Shown here one piece after another: positions 26,205-33,559 of a stretch of DNA of 64,000 nucleotides (the stretch's first letter is position 1; every line of letters begins with the position of its first letter). The position numbers and the translations under genes were made by a program. The notes beneath the pieces are model-generated. The model did not search any database and was not told the DNA's origin. It saw only the letters and a program-made list of their open reading frames with translations. Source of the DNA: Betaproteobacteria bacterium (GTDB taxonomy: Bacteria; Pseudomonadota; Gammaproteobacteria; Burkholderiales; Rhodocyclaceae); contig VEPL01000011.1 in NCBI GenBank assembly GCA_012026885.1, positions 1 to 64,000 on the forward strand. The letters run 5' to 3'.

Positions 26205-27466
26205 TGCTTATAGAAAAATATAGATTCGAGAATGACGGCATTGTTAGGGAAGTTCAAGCCGGTTGTTTTCGCGGAATCACTCATATCCAAGGAAGCTCGC
26301 AGCATTTGGGCATTACAAATGACCCTAGCCATTCTTGGTGGAGCGCTTTTCTTCGGGGAGAACAAATCCAATCTGATGCATCCAGAGAGCTTCGGATCGT
26401 AGATTTGTTTTGTGGAAGTGGCGGCTTGTCGTTAGGTGCGCGTGAGGCGGCAATCGCTGTCGGGCTTCGACCAAAGACGCTAATTGCTGCCGACATGGAT
26501 GGTGAAGCGATTGCGGTATATCGCAGAAATTTCTCACCCATCGAAACTCTCGTCGGCAACGTCGCCTCGCTTGTCGACTATCACACGTACGGAAGAGGAC
26601 AGGAGGCCGAGCTTGCATATACGCCAGAGCTTCTTGATCCGAAGTTGAGCCGACTGAGGGGCAAGGTTGACTTGCTGGTGGCAGGCCCCCCCTGCCAAGG
26701 TCACTCGAATCTCAATAACCGAACCCGCCGTGATGACCCGCGTAATCAGCTGTACGTGGCAACCGTCGCAATCGGAATAGCCCTGCAGGCAAAGGCACTG
26801 GTAATAGAGAATGTTCCGGAAGTCGTAAACGACTCAACTGATGTCGTCACCACCGCGAGAACCGTCTTAGAAGCTAATGGTTACAGCGTTTCCGATGGAG
26901 TTCTAAGTGCGATTGAACTCGGAGGAGGCCAGACCCGAAGGAGACATTTCACCATCGCGACCAAGGCTGCCCATATACCCGTTAAGGAAGCCGCAATCCA
27001 ACTAAAAAAGACTCCAATGGTTTTGAAGGAAACCATTGGTGACCTTGAGGCCAGAGACAATGAGGACTTGATGGATCAGGTTCCCCAGCTATCGGCAGAA
27101 AATCAAGATCGCATCAATTACCTCTTTGAACACGATCTCTTTGATCTACCTAATCAAGTTCGCCCCGACTGTCACAAGAACGGGCACACCTATCCTTCGG
27201 TATATGGGAGGCTCTCCTGGGACAAGCCCTCCCAAACGATTACGACCGGCTTTCTTACCCCTGGGCGTGGGCGATACATTCACCCATCCAAAAGGAGAGT
27301 TCTTACCCCAAGAGAGGCTGCTCGGATTCAAGGCTTCCCCGACTGGTTCGACTTCGTCGGCCAAGGTGAGCCTCCTTCCCGCACATCACTCTCAAAATGG
27401 ATCGGTGATGCAGTTCCGACCCCACTTGGATATGCAGCGGTCTTGACCGCACTTAGCGGAATTTAA
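26204..27466 (+). CDS. dcm: DNA (cytosine-5-)-methyltransferase
   Basis: C5-cytosine methylase of 420 residues. Motif I is DLFCGSGGLSLG (67-78), motif IV GPPCQGHS with catalytic C164, motif VI ENVPEV (202-207), motif VIII QTRRR (243-247), motif IX LTPREAARIQGFPDWF and motif X IGDAVPTPLGYA. An extra ~60 residues precede motif I. The target-recognition region between motifs VIII and IX is short, so the recognised site cannot be read. It protects host DNA or marks it for the system. Start and previous stop overlap (TAATG). Low GC like the rest of the operon. Confidence 0.92.
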   Translation: MLIEKYRFENDGIVREVQAGCFRGITHIQGSSQHLGITNDPSHSWWSAFLRGEQIQSDASRELRIVDLFCGSGGLSLGAREAAIAVGLRPKTLIAADMDGEAIAVYRRNFSPIETLVGNVASLVDYHTYGRGQEAELAYTPELLDPKLSRLRGKVDLLVAGPPCQGHSNLNNRTRRDDPRNQLYVATVAIGIALQAKALVIENVPEVVNDSTDVVTTARTVLEANGYSVSDGVLSAIELGGGQTRRRHFTIATKAAHIPVKEAAIQLKKTPMVLKETIGDLEARDNEDLMDQVPQLSAENQDRINYLFEHDLFDLPNQVRPDCHKNGHTYPSVYGRLSWDKPSQTITTGFLTPGRGRYIHPSKRRVLTPREAARIQGFPDWFDFVGQGEPPSRTSLSKWIGDAVPTPLGYAAVLTALSGI

Positions 27467-27488
27467 GGCCGAGAATGAGGATGCATCG

Positions 27489-27926
27489 TTGAGTGACACC
27501 GCGAACGCCATGCTCCGCTCGCGCATCATGCGATCAGTACCGCGCTTCCACACGAAGCCTGAAGTTGTGCTTCGAAAGGCAGTGCATCGGGCCGGGCTAC
27601 GATTTCGACTCCAGCGAACTGATCTACCAGGAACGCCTGACTTCGTACTTCCTCGGTACCGGATTGCAGTATTCGTGAATGGATGCTTCTGGCATCGACA
27701 CCTCGGCTGCAAAAAATCTACACTTCCTAAAGCGCGGCGCGACTGGTGGGAAGCGAAGTTTAGGGCAAACATTGCGCGAGACAAGCGCAACTACGAGGCA
27801 CTAGCGGCATCAGGTTGGACGGTGTTTGTCGCATGGCAATGCGAGATCGAAAAAGAGTTGAACGAGACAGTAAAGCGGCTAGTTGAGCAGTGTCACGTGG
27901 CCTCAAAACAGCTAGATAACGCTTGA
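27489..27926 (+). CDS. vsr: Very short patch repair endonuclease Vsr
   Basis: Nicking endonuclease of 145 residues that repairs T:G mismatches made by deamination of the partner methylase's 5-methylcytosine. The fold is clear: RSRIMRSV at the N-terminus, the metal Asp in GTPDFVLP (D51), GCFWHRH (H69, H71) and DWWEAKFRANIARDKRN. The residue matching E. coli His64 is Asn (FVNGCFWH). The TTG start at 27489 keeps the family's N-terminal segment; an ATG at 27510 is the alternative. Last gene of the operon, 22 bases after the methyltransferase. Confidence 0.9.
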   Translation: MSDTANAMLRSRIMRSVPRFHTKPEVVLRKAVHRAGLRFRLQRTDLPGTPDFVLPRYRIAVFVNGCFWHRHLGCKKSTLPKARRDWWEAKFRANIARDKRNYEALAASGWTVFVAWQCEIEKELNETVKRLVEQCHVASKQLDNA

Positions 27927-28050
27927 TTTAGCTCTGCGCAGCAAACAAAGCAAGGGCGCGAGAGGTAGTGCCATGCTTCGCAGCCGTCGAAGCCAGAGAT
28001 CGACTCCGCGCTCCACTCACAGGCGCCCGCCCCCCAAATTCCGTACCGCC

Positions 28051-28231
28051 CTACAGCAACATCGCCGCCAGCGGGTCGGCCGGCGGAATGCTGTCGTCGG
28101 CCAAAATGAGCGCGGTGTCGAGGTGGCGCTCGGAGGCGGGGGCGAGGCGACGGTAGAGTTCCTTGCACAGCAGGCGCGCTTTCTGGCCCGGCCATTCGGC
28201 GGGGGCAGGACATCGGGCAGCTCGGGGTCGC
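28051..28231 (-). pseudogene. Degenerate extra copy of the paaX 3' end
   Basis: This stretch aligns in the same orientation with the last ~215 bases of paaX (30034-30248). The match begins exactly at the paaX stop codon. The copy lacks 33 bases in phase (11 codons), has one further single-base deletion and scattered substitutions, roughly one in ten by eye. It is not an intact gene. Together with the real paaX it brackets hipBA. The remaining bases of the 27927-28280 gap show no ORF or signal I recognise. Confidence 0.8.
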
Positions 28232-28280
28232 TGTCGCTGGCATTCTGCGCACTAATCCGATTGTCTGTTCGCCTGCTGGA

Positions 28281-29648
28281 TCAGTTTCCCGTGGTGCCTG
28301 CACCAGCCGCTTCCGGGGCATGCCGCCTCTGCATGGCGAGCTTCGCAACAGCCCGCTTGACGCCTCCCAGTATCGCCTCAGCCAACTCAGGCGGGAAATC
28401 GGGAGGTAACCGGGCGCTTACGGATGTCACCACTGCCGGCGTCCGCTCGATCACCTCGTCGATCATCCCGGTCATGGTTTCCCGCATGCCGCAACGGCTG
28501 GCGGTCTCCAGCCAGTGCGTGTAGTGGATCTTGTCCCAGTGGTAGTGTCGGCCCTTTTCGCCGATCGGGGCCATTGCCATCTTCAGGCGGCGTTCGTTGA
28601 AAGCGCCGCCATCCGCCAGGATCGGGTAGGCGGAAAGAATGTCGTAACGTGGCGTCAGGCGATAACGGCCTTCGGGAAGCAGGAACAGGCTGAAATTCTT
28701 GGCGTGCCCGTCGATGGCGCAAAGCAGCCAGAACACGAGTTGGGTCTTGAGGAAGCTCATCCGGTCATCGGCGGCCCGTTCGGAGCCGAGCAGGATATCC
28801 ATGATTTCGACGATGCCCGGCCCGCTGTCGGATTGATATTTCAGCGCCGGGGGGGTGCCGGTCGCCTGGCAAAAGTCCTCCTGCGGCAGGCGCATGATCC
28901 ACTGCCGGTCAGCGGCGAGGCGCCGGTCGAAGCGCTCGACGACCAGCACTTTGTGCTTTCCGAAGCGACGAATGTCGCACGGTGCCACCTCGATGCCGTA
29001 GGCGGCAAGGATGCTTGCGCACAGCCATTCGTTCTGCACCGATGTCGACAGGTCGATGCCCTGCGGCATCCGGCCGAGCGGCAACTTGAAGATGTGGGTT
29101 GTTGGCGTGGCGCCGAGCGGCATTTGCCAGGCGTCGCCATGCCACAGGAGCGCCGTTTTCTCCTGCGCGCCGGCAATCGAGAGGCGCAGTTCGCCGGCAT
29201 CCTGCTGCCCCATCGGCGCAACCAGGGTGTCGTCGAGAATCCTCTCGACATCGGTGGCATTCAGCGCCGCGCAGCGGATGTCGCGGACGCCCTCGGGAAC
29301 CTCGCCTTCCGGCAGCAACTGGATCGCGCCGACGCAATCCCGGCCCACCTCGGACAGCAAGGCAAAGGGGTCGGCGGACGGGATGCGGAACCGGCGTTGG
29401 ATGCGCTCGCGAATCTGTTTGTTGTCCGGAAGGAGGTTGTCGAAGAAGTTGAGAACCCGTTCGTCCCGATAGGGTTCGCCGGCAGGGCGCAGCGGCAGCG
29501 AGAGCGAGAGCGGACGTCGCTCCGGCGACTGGAGCCAGCCGGGGTCGTAGTCGAATTCCTGCCCGCCCTGAGCGGTCTGGATCCATGTTCCGACCCGGAT
29601 GCCGTTCATCCAGACGGAAAGTGCGCGCCGTTTCGCTTTGCGGCCCAT
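28281..29648 (-). CDS. hipA: HipA-type serine/threonine kinase toxin
   Basis: About 455 residues, close to E. coli HipA (440), which phosphorylates glutamyl-tRNA synthetase and induces dormancy. The N-terminal Couple-hipA domain ends near residue 110 (VLNFFDNLLPDN). The ATP loop motif LSIAGAQEKTAL, catalytic AIDGHAKNFS and metal-binding RYDILSAYP are all present, so kinase activity is expected. The ATG at 29648 starts 4 bases after the hipB stop and is preferred over the track start at 29687, which would overlap hipB by 35 bases. Confidence 0.92.
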   Translation of the reverse strand: MGRKAKRRALSVWMNGIRVGTWIQTAQGGQEFDYDPGWLQSPERRPLSLSLPLRPAGEPYRDERVLNFFDNLLPDNKQIRERIQRRFRIPSADPFALLSEVGRDCVGAIQLLPEGEVPEGVRDIRCAALNATDVERILDDTLVAPMGQQDAGELRLSIAGAQEKTALLWHGDAWQMPLGATPTTHIFKLPLGRMPQGIDLSTSVQNEWLCASILAAYGIEVAPCDIRRFGKHKVLVVERFDRRLAADRQWIMRLPQEDFCQATGTPPALKYQSDSGPGIVEIMDILLGSERAADDRMSFLKTQLVFWLLCAIDGHAKNFSLFLLPEGRYRLTPRYDILSAYPILADGGAFNERRLKMAMAPIGEKGRHYHWDKIHYTHWLETASRCGMRETMTGMIDEVIERTPAVVTSVSARLPPDFPPELAEAILGGVKRAVAKLAMQRRHAPEAAGAGTTGN

Positions 29649-29652
29649 GGGG

Positions 29653-29904
29653 TCACCAGTCGGCGGATGGCCGGGCCGGGTCGACAACGTCCGATTGGCG
29701 GACGACGACTTCCAGCCCGAGGGCGGAAAGTACCCGGAAGACGCGCTCGAGGCTTGCCGGGCCGGGATTGGTTTCGATCAGCGAGACCGCCTTTTGCGGC
29801 AAGTCGACCGTGTCACCGACCGCTTGCTGGGTCAGCCGCTGGCTCTTGCGCTGGCCCCGCATGACATCGCCAAGCTGGGCCGGCGTCTTGATCAGGTAGT
29901 CCAT
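29653..29904 (-). CDS. hipB: HipB antitoxin (helix-turn-helix)
   Basis: 83-residue Xre-type DNA-binding protein (LGDVMRGQRKSQRLTQQAVGD, partly quoted; then LPQKAVSLIETNPGPASLERVFRVLSAL). It binds its own operators and neutralises HipA. The ATG at 29904 (MDYLIKTPAQ) is chosen over the upstream start at 29943, which lies inside the operators. Three TATCC-N8-GGATA-type sites directly precede it. Confidence 0.92.
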   Translation of the reverse strand: MDYLIKTPAQLGDVMRGQRKSQRLTQQAVGDTVDLPQKAVSLIETNPGPASLERVFRVLSALGLEVVVRQSDVVDPARPSADW

Positions 29905-29909
29905 GTTGA

Positions 29910-29981
29910 TATCCCGTATACGGCATACGATTATTTTATCCAAAATAGCGGATATATCAACAATATTCTTTATACGGGATA
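29910..29981 (-). promoter_or_regulatory. Three HipB-type operators in tandem
   Basis: TATCC-N8-GCATA at 29910-29927, TATCC-N8-GGATA at 29937-29954 (perfect match to the E. coli HipB consensus TATCC-N8-GGATA) and TATTC-N8-GGATA at 29964-29981. Centres are spaced exactly 27 bases apart. The array starts 5 bases ahead of the hipB ATG and must contain the hipBA promoter, giving strong autorepression. Confidence 0.85.
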
Positions 29982-30033
29982 CCTGGTTGCGGTCGACCGC
30001 CAGAATGCGGCAAAAATCCCACCCACTCGGGAG

Positions 30034-31023
30034 CTACAGCGATATCGCCGCCAGCGGATCGTCCTGCGGGAAGCGGTCGGCGAAGGCCGGGTCGGCCGGG
30101 GGGATGCTGCCGTCGGCCAGGGTGAGCACGGTGTCGAGGTGGCGCTCGGAGGCGGGGGCGAGGCGGCGGTAGAGTTCCTTGCACAGCAGGCGCGCTTTCT
30201 GGCCCGGCCATTCGGCGGTGAGCAGGACGTCGGGCAGTTCCGGGTCGCGCAGCAGCAGGCGGCGGTAGTCGTGGATGAGCAGGATGCGCAGCAGGAAGGC
30301 TTCTTCCGGGTCGACCTCGGCGTGGCGGTCGCGGCGCAGCTCGGCCAGGATGGGCAGGTAGGTGGCGACGAAGGCGGTGTAGGCGGTGGCGAGTTCGTCG
30401 AGATCCCAGGCGCGGCGGACGAGGTCGGCGTCGCTGGCGGCGAGCCCGGAGCGCGAGTCGGCGGCAAGCAGCGGCATCAGCCGTTCGAGCTGGTCGGCCA
30501 GGCCTTCGGCGACGAGCGCGTCGAAGGCGGCGGTGAGGTCGGCGCTGGGGTGCACGAAGCAGTCGGCTCCGAGCAGGCCGAAGCCCTGCCAGAAAAGGGC
30601 GCGGCGCAGGCGCTCGCGCTCCCTGGCGTCGAATTCGCCGACGACGAGGATGAGCCGCCAGCGGCGGTCCCAGAGCGGGGCGTGCGGGGCGTAGATGTGG
30701 CGCGAGGCTTCGTCGAAGCGGCGGCGGCCGGAGGGGGTGAGCACGTAGTCGGCGCGGCGGCCGACGGTTTCGGTGCGCAGCCATTGTTCCTTGGCCAGCC
30801 GGAAAACCGAGGTGCGCACGAGGCGCTCGTTGAGCTGCAGCGGTTCGAGCAGGCGGATCAGGCTGCCGAGCCAGATGCGCCCGCCGCGCGGGACGATGGC
30901 GTCGCCGAAGACCGAGATGATGAGCGAGCCGGCGTGGACGCGCTTCTGCTGGCGGAATTCGTCGAGACGGCGGCGGATGGGCGGGATCACGGGGGACGGC
31001 GGTGCCTTTGCAAACCCGTGCAT
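30034..31023 (-). CDS. paaX: PaaX phenylacetyl-CoA-responsive repressor
   Basis: About 329 residues. The N-terminal winged helix (IPPIRRRLDEFRQQK... SLIISVFGDAIVPRGG, short parts) and the PaaX central and C-terminal domains (RWRLILVVGEFDARERERLRRAL; LLRILLIHDYRRLLLRDPELP, short parts) are clear. PaaX represses paa operons until phenylacetyl-CoA binds. The start is ATG 31023; the 646-residue track ORF continues into a shadow of the reductase gene. It is 29 bases downstream of the reductase gene on the same strand, so it may be co-transcribed with the diiron oxygenase pair. Its 3' end is duplicated at 28051. Confidence 0.93.
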   Translation of the reverse strand: MHGFAKAPPSPVIPPIRRRLDEFRQQKRVHAGSLIISVFGDAIVPRGGRIWLGSLIRLLEPLQLNERLVRTSVFRLAKEQWLRTETVGRRADYVLTPSGRRRFDEASRHIYAPHAPLWDRRWRLILVVGEFDARERERLRRALFWQGFGLLGADCFVHPSADLTAAFDALVAEGLADQLERLMPLLAADSRSGLAASDADLVRRAWDLDELATAYTAFVATYLPILAELRRDRHAEVDPEEAFLLRILLIHDYRRLLLRDPELPDVLLTAEWPGQKARLLCKELYRRLAPASERHLDTVLTLADGSIPPADPAFADRFPQDDPLAAISL

Positions 31024-31052
31024 GGTAGCACCGCCGCCGTGCGCGCCGCGGC

Positions 31053-32102
31053 TCAGGAGGGCAGCAGGTGGTCGGCGTCGGCCACCTCGGGCTGCTGCTG
31101 GGCGAAGAAGCCTTCGGTGTGGATCAGCGCGTCCTGCGCGCCGAGCGCCCGGGCTGCGGCGACGCAGGTGTCGACGAATTCCGGGCTGCCGGCGGCGAAG
31201 ATGCTGTGCTTCGAAAGGTCCTTGAACATCTGCGGCAGGACGACGTCGATGCGGCCGGCGAGGTAGCCGTCGGCCTGTTCGCGGGTGAGCGTGACCTTGT
31301 AGTCGAAGTTGCGGTGCTTGGTGCGCCACCAGGCCATCATGCCCTGGCTGTAGACGTCCTCGCGGGTGCGCGCGGAGAAGAGCATGGTCACCGGCTTCTT
31401 GAAGCCGCGGCGCAGCGCGGCCTCGGCCAGCGCCAGCACGGGGGCGAGGCCGGTGCCGGCGGCCAGGCAGAGCACCGGGGTGTCGACCGAAGGGTCGCCG
31501 ATGAAGGTGCCGTAGGCGCCGGAGAGCTTGACGCTGTCGCCCACCTGCAGCGTGTCGTGCACCCACTGGCTGGTGACGCCGGTGTCGGCGCGCGCCACCT
31601 GCAGGACGATCTCGCCGTCCGGGCGCGGGGCGTTGGAGATGGAATAGGCGCGGGCCGGGATGTCGGCGCGCGGGTTGCCGAGCGTGACGTACTGGCCGGG
31701 CCAGTAGCGGATCGGCTGGCCGACCGGCCTGAGGCGCAGCTCGACGACGCGGGCGGCGATCTGCCGCTTGTCGGTGACGACGAAGAGCGCATCCTCGCGC
31801 GGCGGGAAGAGCTTGGGCTTGGCATCGAGCGTGCCCCACTCGATGACCAGTTCCTCGGAGATCGGCTTGGCCATGCACATGAGGCCGTAGCCCTGCTTGC
31901 GTTCTTCCTGCGAGAGCGCCATGTCGAGGACCATGCCCTGGTCGAACTGGCCCTGCGTGACCTTGACCTTGCATTCGCCGCAGGCGCCGGCGCGGCAGTT
32001 GTTGGGCAGCGCGTAGCCGGCCTTTTCGAGCGCCATGAGGACGGTGTCCCCGTAGGCGCAGTCGACGGACTTGCCGGATGGTTGCATGACGATGCGGGCC
32101 AT
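31053..32102 (-). CDS. NAD(P)H:ferredoxin-type oxygenase reductase ([2Fe-2S]-FAD-NAD)
   Basis: About 349 residues. An N-terminal plant-type [2Fe-2S] domain carries C36, C41, C44 (CRAGACGEC) and C76 (LMCMA). A ferredoxin reductase part follows, with the FAD motif RAYSISNAP and NAD motif AAGTGLAPVLALAE. The order is that of methane/toluene monooxygenase reductases, opposite to PaaE, where the Fe-S domain is C-terminal. The start at 32102 (MARIVMQPSGKSV) fits the family. It lies 99 bases after the diiron oxygenase and almost certainly supplies it with electrons. Confidence 0.88.
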   Translation of the reverse strand: MARIVMQPSGKSVDCAYGDTVLMALEKAGYALPNNCRAGACGECKVKVTQGQFDQGMVLDMALSQEERKQGYGLMCMAKPISEELVIEWGTLDAKPKLFPPREDALFVVTDKRQIAARVVELRLRPVGQPIRYWPGQYVTLGNPRADIPARAYSISNAPRPDGEIVLQVARADTGVTSQWVHDTLQVGDSVKLSGAYGTFIGDPSVDTPVLCLAAGTGLAPVLALAEAALRRGFKKPVTMLFSARTREDVYSQGMMAWWRTKHRNFDYKVTLTREQADGYLAGRIDVVLPQMFKDLSKHSIFAAGSPEFVDTCVAAARALGAQDALIHTEGFFAQQQPEVADADHLLPS

Positions 32103-32141
32103 GTCGTTCTTCCTTGTTGGTCGGTTTCCCTGTTGCGGCAA

Positions 32142-32170
32142 GGCCGGCGCCCCGTGAGGAGGCGCCGGCC
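32142..32170. terminator. Perfect 10-bp hairpin between the diiron oxygenase and reductase genes
   Basis: GGCCGGCGCC (32142-32151) and GGCGCCGGCC (32161-32170) flank a 9-base loop. No T-run follows on the minus strand, so full termination is doubtful; partial attenuation or a 3' mRNA stabiliser giving more oxygenase than reductase is more likely. The palindrome GCGGTCGACCGC lies close by at 32189-32200. Confidence 0.6.
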
Positions 32171-32201
32171 GGATTTCGGCATTTTTCGGCGGTCGACCGC
32201 G

Positions 32202-33230
32202 TCAGAACACCGGGATGATGTCTTCCATGTCGATGTCGCTGACTTCCTGGCCGGTGATGCCGACTTCGGGGATGGCCGGGAACGGGATGTTGTAGCGGTC
32301 GAGCACGCCCTTGAGGTTGATCATCGCGTTCTTCCAGTTTTCCAGCTTGGCCTCGTAGGTCGGGATGCCGAAGCCGGCACCGCGGGCGACCTCCTCGGCT
32401 TCGCGCTGGTTGGCGATGAAGTCGGCGGGCAGGTCCCAGAATTCCATCGGCGGCTCGAACAGCACGGCGGAGAGGAACAGGTAGCCGGCGCGGATCTGCT
32501 TGGTGACGACGGCCTTGGTCTCGTCCTTGAGGCCCGGGTAGTCACGCTCCATGACCGCCATGCAGATGGCCATGTGGCGGCCTTCGTCGCGGCCGATGTT
32601 CTTGAAGCCTTCCTTGAAGACGGCCTCGCGGGAGTTGTCGTACATCTGCTTGAAGATGGTGGCGGCGGCGATCTCGCCCATCAGGAAGGAGCTGAACAGC
32701 ACGGCGAGGTCGTACTTGGGCACGGCCTGCTTGTAGCCGTTCCAGTAGCGGGCGCCGTTGAAGTACAGCCACTGCACGTTCTTCTGCAGACGCTTGCCGA
32801 GTTCGGTCTTGGGCTGGTAGGTCAGCGGGTCGGTGTGGCCGAGCAGCTTGGTGATGGCCAGGCCGCACATGATCTCGTGGTTCTGCTCGTCGCGGGTGAC
32901 CGAGAAGAAGCACTTGCGCACGGGGTCTTCCTCATGCACTTCGTAGGTCTTGATCAGCGCTTCGGCGAAGACCGGGGGAGCGGACGCGTCGAAGACGGAG
33001 AGCAGGCTCCACCAGTAGGCGATCGATTCGCGCTCTTCCCAGGTGTAGCTGTCGACATCCAGGGTGTCCCACGGCAGCTTTTCCGGGTCCCAGTCCTCGC
33101 GGCGGGCGGCTTCCCACACTTCCTGCAGCTTCTTGGTCTTGCGCTCCCACGACAGCGGGTACACGTTGGGTTGCTCGATAGCCGGCGGGAATTCCATCTT
33201 GTCGGCAAAACGTTCCTTGTTTGCAGCCAT
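32202..33230 (-). CDS. Uncharacterised ferritin-like diiron oxygenase
   Basis: 342 residues, soluble, helical. Two ExxH motifs typical of carboxylate-bridged diiron sites are present, DEQNHE (E115, H118) and DEGRHM (E216, H219), with a further Glu at 186 (LMGEIAAAT) exactly 30 residues before the second. It is not PaaA, PaaC or BoxB by its motifs and is not part of a multi-subunit set. The paired reductase implies an NADH-driven monooxygenase or N-oxygenase (AurF-like spacing). Divergent from paaN and upstream of paaX, so probably under PaaX and used for a phenylacetate-related compound; the substrate is unknown. Confidence 0.82.
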   Translation of the reverse strand: MAANKERFADKMEFPPAIEQPNVYPLSWERKTKKLQEVWEAARREDWDPEKLPWDTLDVDSYTWEERESIAYWWSLLSVFDASAPPVFAEALIKTYEVHEEDPVRKCFFSVTRDEQNHEIMCGLAITKLLGHTDPLTYQPKTELGKRLQKNVQWLYFNGARYWNGYKQAVPKYDLAVLFSSFLMGEIAAATIFKQMYDNSREAVFKEGFKNIGRDEGRHMAICMAVMERDYPGLKDETKAVVTKQIRAGYLFLSAVLFEPPMEFWDLPADFIANQREAEEVARGAGFGIPTYEAKLENWKNAMINLKGVLDRYNIPFPAIPEVGITGQEVSDIDMEDIIPVF

Positions 33231-33559
33231 GTCTCCTCCTGGTTCCAGTTTGATCGGGTGAAGGACAACCGCAGTCCGGTTGCCATGGATGCATCATGAT
33301 TCATTGCGAAACGCTTTGTCAACTATTTTTGTATCACGTTGCAGAAATTTGGCGCCGGCGCCGGCCGACATGCCAGCCAATCATGCCGCAGTGCAGCAAC
33401 AAAACCGGACTGTTAGTGTTGTTTTCGTTGATATTTTTGTATTCTGCAGAAACAAGTTACGCTATTCAAAATTTAGTAGACAAGCGGCCACAAATGATAC
33501 ATGCTACGAGAACTGGCCAACTGCTGCCGTAACGATAGCGCCCCATCCCAGGAGAGAAC
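33231..33559. promoter_or_regulatory. Divergent control region between diiron oxygenase and paaN
   Basis: 329 AT-rich bases without a gene. For the minus gene TTGACA (33322-33317), 18 bases, CATGAT (33298-33293) is a likely promoter, and ATGATTCATTGCG (33297-33309) resembles half of the PaaX box known from E. coli (TGATTC). TATTTTTGTAT occurs twice (33324-33334 and 33432-33442), each soon followed by TGCAGAAA (33340-33347 and 33445-33452). TTCTGCAGAA at 33442-33451 is a perfect palindrome. GGAGAG sits just before the paaN ATG. I cannot fix the paaN promoter with confidence. Confidence 0.6.

Noticed and set aside
30034-31974. 646-residue ORF ending in PaaX
   Set aside because: The part before 31023 is an out-of-frame reading of the reductase gene; PaaX starts at its own ATG.
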